64,000 bases of DNA from Acidimicrobiaceae bacterium (GTDB taxonomy: Bacteria > Actinomycetota > Acidimicrobiia > Acidimicrobiales > Ilumatobacteraceae): contig JACJWF010000010.1 of assembly GCA_020637295.1 (NCBI GenBank), positions 62,001-126,000 on the forward strand, read 5' to 3'. The translations under genes and the position numbers were made by a program. Shown here one piece after another: positions 45,170 to 54,241 of the stretch (the stretch's first letter is position 1; each line of letters opens with the position of its first letter). The notes under the pieces are model-generated. The model saw nothing but the letters and a program-made list of their open reading frames with translations. It was not told where the DNA came from and did no database searches.

Positions 45170-48100
45170 TCACTGGGCCGTTGCGGCACGTGCCGGCGGG
45201 GCGTGGCCGTCCGCCGGCGCGGGGGTGACGGCCACCTGCACCAGCGTCGGTCCGCCGGCCCGTACCAGCCAGGCCAGGCCCGGTCGCGCCCGCACCGGGT
45301 GCCGGCGGGGCAGCACCACGCCGAGCACATCGCCGTCCAGATCGCTGCACCCGGCCAGCAGCAGGCCGGTGCGGGAACGGCGCACTGCCGTGGTCCAGTG
45401 CCCGTAGGTGGCACGCAGTGTGTCGGCGCGGCCGGCGACGGCGATGGTCAGTGGCAACTCCGCGCCCGCCGGTGAGGTGACGCCGGCGGTGAGCGCGGCA
45501 AGCGCTCCGGTGGGGTCGTCCACCAGGTCGGCGTCGTCCACCACCAGCAGGCACGGCCGCCCGCCGGCCAGTGCGGCCCGCACGCCATCGGCCGCGCCGG
45601 CGGCGTCGCGGCGGTCGTGCACGCTGCCGGCCAGGGCGGCCAGCAGTGACGGCGGCCGGGGGGTGATGGCCACCACCGCGCCGGTGTGGTGGGCTTCCAC
45701 CCACGCGGCCGCCAGCGTGGCGAGCGTGGTGGTTCGGCCGCTGCGTGCCGGACCGGCGACGGTGAGATGGTCGCCACCGGCCAATTGCAGCGCGGCGGGC
45801 TCGCCGTCCTCCACGCCCACCCCGATCGGCAGCACCACCAGGCCGCCGGCCGACGTGGCCCGCGGCAGCGCGGCGCGATCCAAGAGGCGAGGCAGGTGCA
45901 GCACCGGGGCCATGCGCTCCGCCGTGGAGGCTGCCGGCGCACCCTCGGTGGGCGCCACCACCTGCCCGGTGAGGCCGGCAGCGGCAACGAACACCCGCCC
46001 CGGGTGCGGCCCGGGCACGTTGGCGGCGGCGACTCCCAGCACCCCTGCCTCGTGGGGGTCGCCGAGATGGTGGACCCAGCGGTGGGGGAATGCCTGGGTG
46101 AGGCGGGCAGGGAGCGCGGCCGGCTGGCGGACACCGGCCACCACCACGGTGGTCGCGTCCAGCAGCACGTCGTCGATGGCGTCGAGGAGGTCGGCGGTGG
46201 CGGGGTCGTCCAGCATCCGGCGCACCCGGTCGAGCGCCTCAACCACCAGCACGGGGGCGGCGGTCCGGGCACGGTGACCGGCGCGGCGGAGCAGGTGAAC
46301 CAGCCGCAGGACGCGCTCCACGTCCGCCACGGGCACCACGTCCACTCGTGGGTCGGCCCACTCGGTGGCGGCCGGCGACGCACCGCCGCGGCCGTCCAGC
46401 ACGTAGACGAGGTGCCCGCCGTCCAGCGCCCTCGCTGCCAGCACCCGGAGCGACGACGACACGCCGCTGCCCTCGCTGCCCGCCACCAGGACGGCCCCGT
46501 CGTGTGGCCGCCAGGTGAACGGCTCCTGGCGCTGGCGGTCCGGGTCGTCCAGCAGGCCTGCGACGCCGGCGGGAAGTTCGGCGGCCGAGAGGCGCGGCGG
46601 CAAGGGCGGGCACCACGGCGCGGCGGCCGGTGGCAGACCTCCCAGCCGGGCAGCCTCGGCGATGGCAGTCACCAGCCGCACCAGATCGCGCTGGCTGTGC
46701 GCAGTCTGGAACGTGACGTACTCGTCCGGCCCGAGGCGCAGCACCGCCCGGCCGGGCACGGCACGGGGCAGGGTGGCGGCAGCGCGGTCACCGATGACGT
46801 CCAGCGAGTCGGCATCGTCCTGCAGACGGAGGGCCAGCCGCAGGTTGGTGTTGGCGCGGATGTCGTCGCTGATCACCCCATTCGGTCGTTGGGTGGCCAG
46901 CAGCAGGTGCACCCCCAGGCTGCGGCCACGCTGGGCCACGCCGACGAGAGCATGGAGGAAGGCCGGCTGCTCGGCGACCAGGGCGGCGAACTCGTCGATC
47001 ACCACCACCAGGCGGGGTAGCACCACCGCCGGGGCGACCGCCCGCAGGTCGGCAAGGTCGGCCACGCCGTGGTCGCGCAGCACGCCCTCCCGGCGGCGCA
47101 GTTCGGCGTGCAGGCTGCGCAGGGCCCGATCGGCCAGGCCTCCGTCGAGGTCGGTGATGACGCCGACCACGTGCGGCAGCCGGGTGCAGGCGTCGAAGGT
47201 CGCGCCGCCCTTGTAGTCCACCAGCACGAACGTCAGGTGGGTGGGTGGGCAGGAGGCGGCCAGGCCGGCGACAAGGGTGCGGAGGAGCTCGCTCTTGCCC
47301 GAGCCGGTGGTGCCGGCCACCAGGCCGTGCGGGCCGTCGCGCACGAGGTCCACGTCCACCACCCCGTCGGCCGCCGTACCGAGCGGGGTGCGTGGGCGCG
47401 GGTCCGGGCCTGCGGCTGCCCACGCACCGAGGATGGTGGCCGGCGCTGCCGCGACACCGCCGAGCACGTCGGCCAGTGCCACCTCGCGGGGTACTGCGGC
47501 TGCTGCCGCCGCCGGATCCTCGGGGTCGCGGTGATGGGCCAGGGCGGCAGCGAGCGCGAAGGCCTGGCGCTCTCCCAGCCCGGCGATGCGGGCGCGCAGG
47601 GGCAGCAGGCTGGCCGCGGTGTCGGGCACCCAGCCGGCCATCGGCCCCACGCCCGTGGTGAGGATGGCCGTGCACCATTGCGGGGTGCCGTGGTCGTGGT
47701 CGGCCAGCACGGCCAGCAGGGCGTGCGGCCCACCGGCCAGGACCCGGCGCAGGTGGCTGGTGCGCGCCGCCAGCAACGCCGCCATGTCCGTGATCAGCAC
47801 GGTGTGCCGCTGGAATGCCGTCTCGGCGGCCAGCACGTCGGGCAGTTCGCCGTCGTCCACCACGCTGGCCGTGCCATCCGGCCCGAGCAGGTGGGGCAGG
47901 CGGCGGCACCAGTCCCACCGGTCGGGCCGGTCGGTGACCACCATGAGGCGCAGGTCGGCCGGGCCGCACTGCACGGTGAGTTGGGCGATCGCGGAGCGAG
48001 CCACTGCGGCCGCCTGCGGGCCCGTGACGGCCAGCCGCTGCCCAGGTGCCAGGCGTGCCGGCACGGGCACGCCGGTCAGCATGCCGTGGTCGTACCCGTG

Positions 48101-49003
48101 TTCGTACTCGTGACTGGCGTCGGTGCCGTCCGTACCAGCCGGAAGGTCGCCCAGGCCGAGAGCCACCGTCCAGGCGTCGTCGTCGGCGGCGCGCCGGGCC
48201 CACAGCGCCGGATGCGGTCGCGCCACGGTGCCGGCGGTAGGGCCGAGCAGCATGGCCAGCGCGGCCGCCAACCCCGGGGCCTCTGCGTGGCGTGCCCGAA
48301 CGGCGGCGCTCCGGGCGGCCACCACTGCGATGGTGTGTTGCCCGACCGCCTCACGGTGGGCACGGAGGGCCTGACGGTGACGGCGGCGGCCGGCCCACCA
48401 CTGCGCCACCCAGGAGCCGATGGCCACGGTGGCGCCCAGCGCGCCGAACAGCAGGAACATCGGCTGGGCGACGATCACGGAGATCAGCGCGGCGCCCGCC
48501 ACGCCGAGGATCGCCGGCAGCAGGCCGCCCGGCCGATCCAGCGCCGCCGGCGCGGCCGGTGGTGCACCGGGAGAGGCTGGCGCCGGGGGGCGGGGTGGCC
48601 GGGCGGTGCGCACCACCGCCCCGGTGTCGCCGCCCGGTCCGCCGTGTCCGGCGGGGGCGTCGTGGGCCGTGGCGCAGCGCAGGGCCAGCAGGCTGCCGCC
48701 CACCTCCACACGCACGGCCGCGGACGTCCCGCCCACCGCCCGGTCGTCGCCGTCCGGCGGCATGGCCACCGTGGTGCCGTCGAGGGTGGCGCCGTCCACG
48801 CGCGCGGGAGCCCGGCCGGTCAACTGGGTGATGGCCACCGCCCCATCGGCGCCCACCTCGAGGAGGAGGTGGTGGGGCTCCACCGCCGGGTCGTCGGTGC
48901 GCAGGTCGGCGCCGGGTGCCCGGCCGAGCACGTGTCGCCCCGGTGGCAGGGCGTGGGTGCCGCCGGCGTCGGGGCCGGCGATCCAGGAGCAGACGAGGTT
49001 CAT
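45170..49003 (-). CDS. FHA-FtsK/SpoIIIE ATPase (EssC/EccC-like)
   Basis: A 1277-residue protein. An FHA-like domain (about 1-120; GRHVLGRAPGADLRTDDPAVEPHHLLLEV) is followed by a Pro/Ala linker, two membrane helices (about 180-220) and three RecA-like modules. Module 1 has GTTGSGKSELLRTLV (near 565) and LVVVIDEFAALV. Module 2 has a weakened Walker A, GSEGSGVSSSLR (near 840). Module 3 has GPARSGRTTTLATL (near 1080) and LLVVDDADLV. This is the layout of type VII secretion ATPases with an EssC-like FHA start. No WXG100 substrate or other ESX gene is in the window. ATG 49003 is the first Met of the FHA region. Confidence 0.85.
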   Translation of the reverse strand: MNLVCSWIAGPDAGGTHALPPGRHVLGRAPGADLRTDDPAVEPHHLLLEVGADGAVAITQLTGRAPARVDGATLDGTTVAMPPDGDDRAVGGTSAAVRVEVGGSLLALRCATAHDAPAGHGGPGGDTGAVVRTARPPRPPAPASPGAPPAAPAALDRPGGLLPAILGVAGAALISVIVAQPMFLLFGALGATVAIGSWVAQWWAGRRRHRQALRAHREAVGQHTIAVVAARSAAVRARHAEAPGLAAALAMLLGPTAGTVARPHPALWARRAADDDAWTVALGLGDLPAGTDGTDASHEYEHGYDHGMLTGVPVPARLAPGQRLAVTGPQAAAVARSAIAQLTVQCGPADLRLMVVTDRPDRWDWCRRLPHLLGPDGTASVVDDGELPDVLAAETAFQRHTVLITDMAALLAARTSHLRRVLAGGPHALLAVLADHDHGTPQWCTAILTTGVGPMAGWVPDTAASLLPLRARIAGLGERQAFALAAALAHHRDPEDPAAAAAAVPREVALADVLGGVAAAPATILGAWAAAGPDPRPRTPLGTAADGVVDVDLVRDGPHGLVAGTTGSGKSELLRTLVAGLAASCPPTHLTFVLVDYKGGATFDACTRLPHVVGVITDLDGGLADRALRSLHAELRRREGVLRDHGVADLADLRAVAPAVVLPRLVVVIDEFAALVAEQPAFLHALVGVAQRGRSLGVHLLLATQRPNGVISDDIRANTNLRLALRLQDDADSLDVIGDRAAATLPRAVPGRAVLRLGPDEYVTFQTAHSQRDLVRLVTAIAEAARLGGLPPAAAPWCPPLPPRLSAAELPAGVAGLLDDPDRQRQEPFTWRPHDGAVLVAGSEGSGVSSSLRVLAARALDGGHLVYVLDGRGGASPAATEWADPRVDVVPVADVERVLRLVHLLRRAGHRARTAAPVLVVEALDRVRRMLDDPATADLLDAIDDVLLDATTVVVAGVRQPAALPARLTQAFPHRWVHHLGDPHEAGVLGVAAANVPGPHPGRVFVAAAGLTGQVVAPTEGAPAASTAERMAPVLHLPRLLDRAALPRATSAGGLVVLPIGVGVEDGEPAALQLAGGDHLTVAGPARSGRTTTLATLAAAWVEAHHTGAVVAITPRPPSLLAALAGSVHDRRDAAGAADGVRAALAGGRPCLLVVDDADLVDDPTGALAALTAGVTSPAGAELPLTIAVAGRADTLRATYGHWTTAVRRSRTGLLLAGCSDLDGDVLGVVLPRRHPVRARPGLAWLVRAGGPTLVQVAVTPAPADGHAPPARAATAQ

Positions 49004-49028
49004 CGCCCACTGGTGCACAGCGAACCGT

Positions 49029-49141
49029 CCCGATTCGGCAAAATCCGTGCCGGATGCGGCTTGAACAGCAGAGAATCGGGTGGGAATTGGCCGAAGTGAG
49101 CGGCGCGGTGAGGGTTCCTGTGAGTCCTCCTGTGAGGGTCC
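49029..49141. promoter_or_regulatory. Divergent control region with inverted and 12-bp direct repeats
   Basis: CCCGATTC (about 49029-49036) pairs with GAATCGGG (about 49073-49080), and TTCGGC with GCCGAA (about 49090-49095). Nearer the regulator gene, GTGAG recurs at about 49108, 49120 and 49132, a 12-bp period, in units like TGTGAGGGTCC. These are candidate binding sites shared by the ATPase and regulator genes. Coordinates may be off by one. Confidence 0.4.
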
Positions 49142-49159
49142 GCGCGGACGCTGCCCGGC

Positions 49160-49909
49160 ATGACGACCTCCACTTCCCGCTCCCTTCCCGCCCGTCTCTC
49201 CCGCGAATGGCAGGCGATCGCCACTCGCCCCACGGTCCTGCAGCGCGCTGCCCAGTGGGGGCTGGACGTGCCGTTCCGTTCCCTGGAGGACCTCCTGCTG
49301 GCCACCGGCTACCGGCCGCAACAGGGGGCCGGCGATGACGCAACCGCGGCCCGGTCCACCGCCTCGGCCGACCGGGTGATGGCGGGGCTGTTGCGGGTGG
49401 CCGCGACGGATGCCGTGGCGGCGAGGGTGGTCCTCCAGCGGCTCCTGCCCGGGCTGTGTGCCGCCGCCCGCCGCCGGTCCGGCCGCTACCGGGGCGACTG
49501 GGTGGAGCCGTTCGGCGAGTTGGTGTCCACGGCGTGGACGCTGATCACCACGTACCCGGCGGACCGCAACCCCCGCCATGTGGTGGCCTTCCTGCTCCGC
49601 GCCGCGGAGCACCAGACCTTCATCAAGCCCACTCGCCGTCGGTGGCAGAGCGAGGCGACCGCCCCGGCTCTGCTGGACGTGGTGGACCACGCCGTCTCCA
49701 AGCCGTTGCCGCTCACGGAACTGGCCGGTGTGCTGGCCGACGCCGGCGGGGCGTTGTCGTCGCGCGACCGGCGGTTGGTGTGGCTGCTCGCTCGCGGCCA
49801 CTCCACGGCCGAGGTGGCCGCAGATCTCGAGGTCAGCGTGCGCACACTCGCCAACCATCGCGACAGCGTGCTGCACCGCCTGCGCGCCACCGTGGCTGCG
49901 GCCGCCTGA
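49160..49909 (+). CDS. HTH regulator with sigma-70 region 4/LuxR-like C-terminus
   Basis: A 249-residue protein. The last 55 residues read LSSRDRRLVWLLARGHSTAEVAADLEVSVRTLANHRDSVLHRLRA, a helix-turn-helix as in sigma-70 region 4 or LuxR. The N-terminal 190 residues are helical with VAARVVLQRLLPGLCAAARRR and AWTLITTYPADRNPRHVVAFLLRAA, reminiscent of a sigma-like region 2 but lacking a clear -10 recognition motif. It is divergent from the FHA-FtsK gene with repeats between, so it may control that gene and itself. It ends 8 nt from the convergent phosphatase gene. Confidence 0.75.
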   Translation: MTTSTSRSLPARLSREWQAIATRPTVLQRAAQWGLDVPFRSLEDLLLATGYRPQQGAGDDATAARSTASADRVMAGLLRVAATDAVAARVVLQRLLPGLCAAARRRSGRYRGDWVEPFGELVSTAWTLITTYPADRNPRHVVAFLLRAAEHQTFIKPTRRRWQSEATAPALLDVVDHAVSKPLPLTELAGVLADAGGALSSRDRRLVWLLARGHSTAEVAADLEVSVRTLANHRDSVLHRLRATVAAAA

Positions 49910-49916
49910 TCAGCAG

Positions 49917-50441
49917 TCAGGGGTGCTCGTGGTGCAGGGCCTGCAGGTGGGCCAGCAGCGCCGGCACTGCCCGCTCCAGGGTGTCGAACATGGCGCGGTA
50001 GGCGTCGGGGCCGCGCCCCCACGGGTCGGCCAGGTCCTCGTCGCCGGGCATGGCGTACGGGTCCCACCGCCGCAGGAGCTGGATCTGCTCTGGCTCCACC
50101 GTGCGGAACCAGCCCCGGCGCGGGTCGGTGGCGCCGCGCAGGCGGGCCAGGTCGTCGACGTTGGCGGTGTCCATCCCCACCACGAGGTCGAAACGCTCGA
50201 AGTCGTCGGGGTGGATCTGGCGGGCGCGGTGGTCCACCCGGTAGCCGCGCCGGCCACCCTCGGCAACGGCCAGCGGATGGGGGGTCTGCCCCAGATGGTC
50301 GCGGCCCGTGCCGGCGGAGTCGAACCCGGCGAAGTGCCCGGCGGCCAGCAGCCGTTGGGCCACGGCGTGGGCCGATGGCGAGCGGCAGTGGTTGCCCAAG
50401 CAGACGAACAGCACCTGCACCGGCGGCGACCCGCTCACCAT
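49917..50441 (-). CDS. Low-molecular-weight protein tyrosine phosphatase
   Basis: A 174-residue phosphatase. The P-loop is VLFVCLGNHCRSPSA (Cys-x5-Arg-Ser near the N-terminus), and the general-acid Asp is in EDLADPWGRGPDAY. FDLVVGMDTANVDDLARL is a third family block. ATG 50441 is preferred over an upstream ATG that would add six residues before the P-loop strand. It may act on phosphotyrosine or phosphoarginine, and no kinase gene is adjacent. Confidence 0.88.
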   Translation of the reverse strand: MVSGSPPVQVLFVCLGNHCRSPSAHAVAQRLLAAGHFAGFDSAGTGRDHLGQTPHPLAVAEGGRRGYRVDHRARQIHPDDFERFDLVVGMDTANVDDLARLRGATDPRRGWFRTVEPEQIQLLRRWDPYAMPGDEDLADPWGRGPDAYRAMFDTLERAVPALLAHLQALHHEHP

Positions 50442-50495
50442 GCGTGACACTGCTACCACAGACGGAGCCCGACCACCAGGGTCGAGCGGCGGTGG

Positions 50496-52706
50496 TCAGG
50501 CCCCGGCGCGGAAGCGGCGTAGGCGCAGGCTGTTGCTCACCACGAAGACGCTGCTGAAGGCCATCGCCGCGCTGGCCACCACCGGCGACAGCAGCCAGGC
50601 CATCGCCAGCGGGATGGCGGCGACGTTGTAGGCGAACGCCCAGAACAGGTTGCCCTTGATCACCGCCAGCGTGTGCCGGCTGAGCTGGATGGCATCGGCC
50701 GCGGCGTGCAGGTCCGGCCGCACCAGGGTGAGGTCGCTGGCCTCGATGGCCACGTCGGTGCCGGTGCCCATGGCGATGCCGAGGTCGGCCTGGGCGAGCG
50801 CGGCGGCGTCGTTCACCCCGTCGCCCACCATCGCCACCACGCGGCCTTCGCCCTGGAGGCGGGTGATCTCGGCCACCTTGCCGTCGGGCAGCACACCGGC
50901 GATGACGTTGGCCGGGTCGATGCCCACTTCGGCTGCCACGGCCTCGGCGGTGGCCTGCCGGTCGCCGGTGAGCAGCCAGGGGCGCAGGCCCAGGCGGCGG
51001 AGGCGGGCGATGGCGGCGGCGCTGGACTCCTTCACCGTGTCGGCCACGGCGATCGTGCCGTGCACCTGCCCGTCCACGGTGACGGCGATGAGGGTGGCGG
51101 CGGCGTGCTCGGCGTGCCCGTCGTCGGTGGGGGCCCGGCCCACCTGCACCAGTTGCCCCTCTACCGTGCCGCTGGCGCCCACGCCGGCCTCGGAGCGGAA
51201 GTCGTCGACCGGGGCGATGGGCAGCTCCCGGTCGCGGGCGGCGGCGACGACGGCCTTGGCGATGGGGTGCTCGCTGGCCGCTTCCACGGCAGCGGCCAAC
51301 GCCAGCAGGCCGTCCTCCGTGCCGGTGGTGGCCCGCACCGCGGCCACGGTCATCGTGCCGGTGGTGACGGTGCCGGTCTTGTCCAGCACGATGGTGTCCA
51401 CCTGGCGGGTGCTCTCCAGGATCTCCGGCCCCTTGATGAGGATGCCCATCTGGGCGCCGCGACCGGTGCCCACCAGCAGTGCGGTGGGGGTGGCCAGGCC
51501 GAGTGCGCAGGGGCAGGCGATGATCAGCACGGCGACGCCGGCGCCGATGGCCTCGGTGATGCTGCCGGTGCGGGCCGTCCAGAACCCCCAGGTGCCCACG
51601 GCCAGCACGATCACGACCGGCACGAACACTGCGGCGACGCGGTCGGCCAGGCGCTGCACGGGGGCCTTGCCGCTCTGCGCGGCCTCCACCAGGCGGGCCA
51701 TCTGGGCGAGGGCGGTGTCCGCCCCCACGCGGGTGGCGCGCACCACCAGCCGGCCGTTGGTGTTGATGGTGGCGCCGGTGACCGGGTCGCCCGGGCCCAC
51801 GTCCACGGGCAGGCTCTCGCCGGTGACCAGGCTGGCGTCCACCGCGGACGCACCGTCCTCCACCACGCCGTCGGTGGCGATGCGCTCCCCGGGGCGCACG
51901 ACGAACCGGTCGCCCACGTGGAGCGCGCTGACCGGGCGGTTGAGCTCGCTGCCGTCCGCCTGGATGACGTTGGCGGTGTCGGCCCCGAGGGACAGCAGCG
52001 CTCGCAGCGCCCCGCCGGCCTTGCGCTTGGCGCGGGCTTCGAAGTAGCGGCCGGCGAGGATGAGGGCCACGGTGGTGCTGGCCACCTCGAAGTAGAGGTG
52101 GTGGCTGTCGCCGCGCGAGGGCACCAGCGACATCTGCATGGTCATGCCGAGGTCGCCCGCCTGCGTGGCGAGCAGGGCGTAGAGGCTCCAGCCGTAGGAG
52201 GCCAGCACGCCCACGGAGATGAGGGTGTCCATGCCGGCCTCGGCCTGCCGGGCGGTGCGCCAGGCGACGGTGTGGAACGGCAGCGCCGCCCACGCGGCGA
52301 CGGGCGTGGCCAGCACGAGGGCCACCCACTGCCAGCCGCGGAACTGCAGCGCCGGGACCATCGACAGCACCAGCACCGGTGCGCCGAGCACCGCGGCGAC
52401 GAGCAGCCGGCGGCGCAGGTCGGCCACCCGCGCCTCGCTCGCGTCCGGCCCGTCGCCCGCCGGTTCGGGCAGGTGGGCGCCGTAGCCGATGGACGTCACC
52501 GCGTCCACCAGTTGGTCCGCGGTGACGGTGCCGTCGGCGAAGCTCACGGTGGCCCGCTCGGTGGCGTAGTTGACCGTGGCGGTCACCCCGTCCAGCTTGT
52601 TGAGCTTCTTCTCGATGCGGGCCGCGCAGGCGGCGCACGTCATGCCCACCAGTTCCAGGTCGAGGTGGACGGTGCCCTCGGGGGCATCGGTGACGGGGCT
52701 GCTCAC
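50496..52706 (-). CDS. copA: Copper-exporting P1B-type ATPase
   Basis: A 736-residue membrane pump. One N-terminal heavy-metal-binding domain (GMTCAACAARIEKKL), about eight membrane helices, the transport motif ACPCALGLATPTALLVGTGRG, phosphorylation site VLDKTGTVTTG, the HP locus SEHPIAKAV and MVGDGVNDAAALAQADLGIAMG are all present. C-terminal YNVAAIPLAM and SSVFVVSNSLRLRR carry the Asn-Met-type residues of Cu(I) pumps. GTG start overlaps the stop of the His-rich protein gene. It is the last gene of the csoR-led copper operon. Confidence 0.95.
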   Translation of the reverse strand: MSSPVTDAPEGTVHLDLELVGMTCAACAARIEKKLNKLDGVTATVNYATERATVSFADGTVTADQLVDAVTSIGYGAHLPEPAGDGPDASEARVADLRRRLLVAAVLGAPVLVLSMVPALQFRGWQWVALVLATPVAAWAALPFHTVAWRTARQAEAGMDTLISVGVLASYGWSLYALLATQAGDLGMTMQMSLVPSRGDSHHLYFEVASTTVALILAGRYFEARAKRKAGGALRALLSLGADTANVIQADGSELNRPVSALHVGDRFVVRPGERIATDGVVEDGASAVDASLVTGESLPVDVGPGDPVTGATINTNGRLVVRATRVGADTALAQMARLVEAAQSGKAPVQRLADRVAAVFVPVVIVLAVGTWGFWTARTGSITEAIGAGVAVLIIACPCALGLATPTALLVGTGRGAQMGILIKGPEILESTRQVDTIVLDKTGTVTTGTMTVAAVRATTGTEDGLLALAAAVEAASEHPIAKAVVAAARDRELPIAPVDDFRSEAGVGASGTVEGQLVQVGRAPTDDGHAEHAAATLIAVTVDGQVHGTIAVADTVKESSAAAIARLRRLGLRPWLLTGDRQATAEAVAAEVGIDPANVIAGVLPDGKVAEITRLQGEGRVVAMVGDGVNDAAALAQADLGIAMGTGTDVAIEASDLTLVRPDLHAAADAIQLSRHTLAVIKGNLFWAFAYNVAAIPLAMAWLLSPVVASAAMAFSSVFVVSNSLRLRRFRAGA

Positions 52707-53521
52707 GACGGCACCTCCACGGTGAAGGCGACGCTGATGACCTCACCGAGGTAGCCGAACTGGAGGAACAGCCGGTACGTGGCACCGGGTTCGAGCACGC
52801 CCTGGAACTGGAAGACGCCAGGCACCTCGCCCACGGGGTGGAGGTGCAGGTAGGCCAGGTCGCCCTCGCGCATCGCCACGAGATGGGCGGGTGCACCGAG
52901 GTACGGCTCCAACCCGTCCGGGGTCGTGCCGGTGGCGTCCTCCACCCAGAAGTTGAAGTCTTCGCGGGTGATGGTGAGGTCGCCGTGCAGCGTCGTGACG
53001 GTGACGATGTCCGCGGGCGCGGGCAGGGTGGTGGCGTCGTAGGGCTCGCCGTCGTCCACGCGGGCGCCCACGATCACCGGGTCGGTGCGTTCCGCAGGTG
53101 TGGCCTCGAACGTGAACTGCCACGGCCCGGGCGCCGGCACGTCCATCTGCCAGGTGCCGTCGGCGGCGATGGTCGGGTGCAGGTGGCGGAACCCGCTGAG
53201 GTCCGGCCGCAGCACCATCGCATGGAGGTCGGCCTCGTGCACCGGCGTCCACGCGGTGACCGTGGTGTTGTCCGGCGCCTCGAGGTGGAACGTGATCGAG
53301 CCGGGTGCGGTGGCCGTGGCCGGCGTCATCTGATCGATGCGCAGCACGTAGTCGGCGTAGGTGTACCCGGCCACCAGCGGGCCGGCGAGGGACAGGCTGT
53401 GGTTGTGGGTGTACCCGGTGTGCGAGTGCCCAGGCAGCTGCTCACCGAGCGCGTACGCGGTGCCGAAGGTGCCCGCGAGCACCATCGTGAACGCACCGAG
53501 ACGAGCACCGACGCCGGGCAT
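52703..53521 (-). CDS. Secreted His-rich heavy-metal-binding-like protein of the copper operon
   Basis: A 272-residue protein with one N-terminal hydrophobic signal (AFTMVLAGTFGTAYALG) and then a metal-ligand-rich stretch, LPGHSHTGYTHNHS. The body is beta-rich with more His pairs: EADLHAMVLRPDLSGFRHLHP and LAYLHLHPVGEVPG. Proteins of this type accompany CopA/CopZ in actinobacteria, and a periplasm-side copper-binding role is inferred from the His clusters and operon position. It starts 3 nt after the CopZ stop and overlaps copA. Confidence 0.8.
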   Translation of the reverse strand: MPGVGARLGAFTMVLAGTFGTAYALGEQLPGHSHTGYTHNHSLSLAGPLVAGYTYADYVLRIDQMTPATATAPGSITFHLEAPDNTTVTAWTPVHEADLHAMVLRPDLSGFRHLHPTIAADGTWQMDVPAPGPWQFTFEATPAERTDPVIVGARVDDGEPYDATTLPAPADIVTVTTLHGDLTITREDFNFWVEDATGTTPDGLEPYLGAPAHLVAMREGDLAYLHLHPVGEVPGVFQFQGVLEPGATYRLFLQFGYLGEVISVAFTVEVPS

Positions 53522-53524
53522 GGG

Positions 53525-53728
53525 TCAGCTCGCGACCTCGAAGCCGGCCTCGTCGATGGCGGCGACCACTGCGGCGCGGTCGATGCCGTCACCGCTGACG
53601 GTGACGAGCTTGGTGGTGAGGTCCACGGCGACGTCGGTGACACCGGTGACCTTGGTGACCTCGCCCTTGACGGCGGCTTCGCAGTGCCCGCAAGTCATGC
53701 CCGGGACGGTGAGGACCAGTTCGCTCAT
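53525..53728 (-). CDS. copZ: CopZ-like copper chaperone
   Basis: A 67-residue heavy-metal-associated domain with the ferredoxin-like fold. LTVPGMTCGHCEAAVKGEV holds the CxxC copper site, and AAIDEAGFEVAS ends the domain. It would hand Cu(I) to CopA or CsoR in the cytoplasm. A GGGAGC-type ribosome binding site precedes the ATG. It is the second gene of the copper operon. Confidence 0.93.
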   Translation of the reverse strand: MSELVLTVPGMTCGHCEAAVKGEVTKVTGVTDVAVDLTTKLVTVSGDGIDRAAVVAAIDEAGFEVAS

Positions 53729-53748
53729 GATGTGCTCCCTCGTGGTGA

Positions 53749-53785
53749 GTTGGTGAGTTGGTGGCTTGGTGGCTTGGTGGGTGGA
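53749..53785. repeat. Short degenerate tandem repeat between copZ and csoR
   Basis: TTGGTGAG and TTGGTGGC recur with a 9-bp period (about four units). It lies in the 85-bp gap of the operon, and no role is evident. Confidence 0.6.
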
Positions 53786-53813
53786 GGTTGTGGCTGGAGG
53801 TTGGTGCGACGGG

Positions 53814-54101
53814 TCAGGTGCGCAGCAGTCGCTGGACTGCCATGGTGGCTTCGTGCACCAGTTCCTCCGTGCGATCGGCGTCGGCGGTGGCCCCGGCCAC
53901 GCAGTGCTGGAGGTGCTCCTCGAGGAGGTGCAGGCCCACCCCTTGGAGCGCTTTGGTGACGGCGGCCAGTTGGGTGAGCACGTCGATGCAGTACGTGTCC
54001 TCGTCCACCAGCCGTTGCAGGCCGCGCACCTGGCCTTCGATCCGCTTCAGCCGGGCGAGCACCTGGCGCTTGTCGTCGTGATATCCCGGGGTCCCGTGCA
54101 C
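53814..54101 (-). CDS. csoR: CsoR-family metal-sensitive repressor
   Basis: A 95-residue all-helical repressor. RLKRIEGQVRGLQRLVDEDTYCIDVLTQ carries the first Cys, and HLLEEHLQHCV carries the His and second Cys of the Cu(I) site. Its neighbours (copZ, copA) support copper as ligand. I chose GTG 54101, which reads VHGTPGYHDDK, because TACATT lies 7 nt upstream; a longer frame from ATG 54137 would run through the promoter and operator. A perfect GC-tract palindrome lies directly upstream. Confidence 0.92.
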   Translation of the reverse strand: MHGTPGYHDDKRQVLARLKRIEGQVRGLQRLVDEDTYCIDVLTQLAAVTKALQGVGLHLLEEHLQHCVAGATADADRTEELVHEATMAVQRLLRT

Positions 54102-54108
54102 GTCGCCC

Positions 54109-54114
54109 AATGTA
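54109..54114 (-). promoter_or_regulatory. -10 box (TACATT), leaderless start of csoR
   Basis: On the minus strand TACATT ends 7 nt before GTG 54101 and overlaps the operator edge. Confidence 0.5.
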
Positions 54115-54127
54115 CCCCCCCGGGGTA
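54113..54127 (-). promoter_or_regulatory. CsoR operator
   Basis: TACCCC-CCC-GGGGTA is a perfect palindrome of the CsoR/RcnR type (T-A, G/C tract, A-T rich ends). It overlaps the csoR -10 box, so bound CsoR would shut the whole operon. A weaker copy, ACCCCGGGATAT, lies at about 54082-54093 inside the coding start. Confidence 0.75.
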
Positions 54128-54173
54128 TCCTCGCCAACCCGCAGGTTTCTGGGGCTGGATCTCGCCATTCGCG

Positions 54174-54223
54174 GAACTGGGTCTGGATCGTTGCGGCCTG
54201 CGCGCGATTCCGGACCCCAGTTC
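54174..54223 (-). terminator. Long imperfect hairpin after the enoyl-CoA hydratase gene
   Basis: GAACTGGGTCTGG (about 54174-54186) pairs with CCGGACCCCAGTTC (54210-54223), 13 bp with one bulge. It lies between the hydratase stop and the copper operon promoter and may insulate them. Confidence 0.4.
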
Positions 54224-54241
54224 ACGGTCACGGGGGCCCGG

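Noticed and set aside
45170..49003. Complete type VII (ESX) secretion locus
   Set aside because: Only the ATPase is present. No WXG100, EccB, EccD, EccE or mycosin genes lie in the window.
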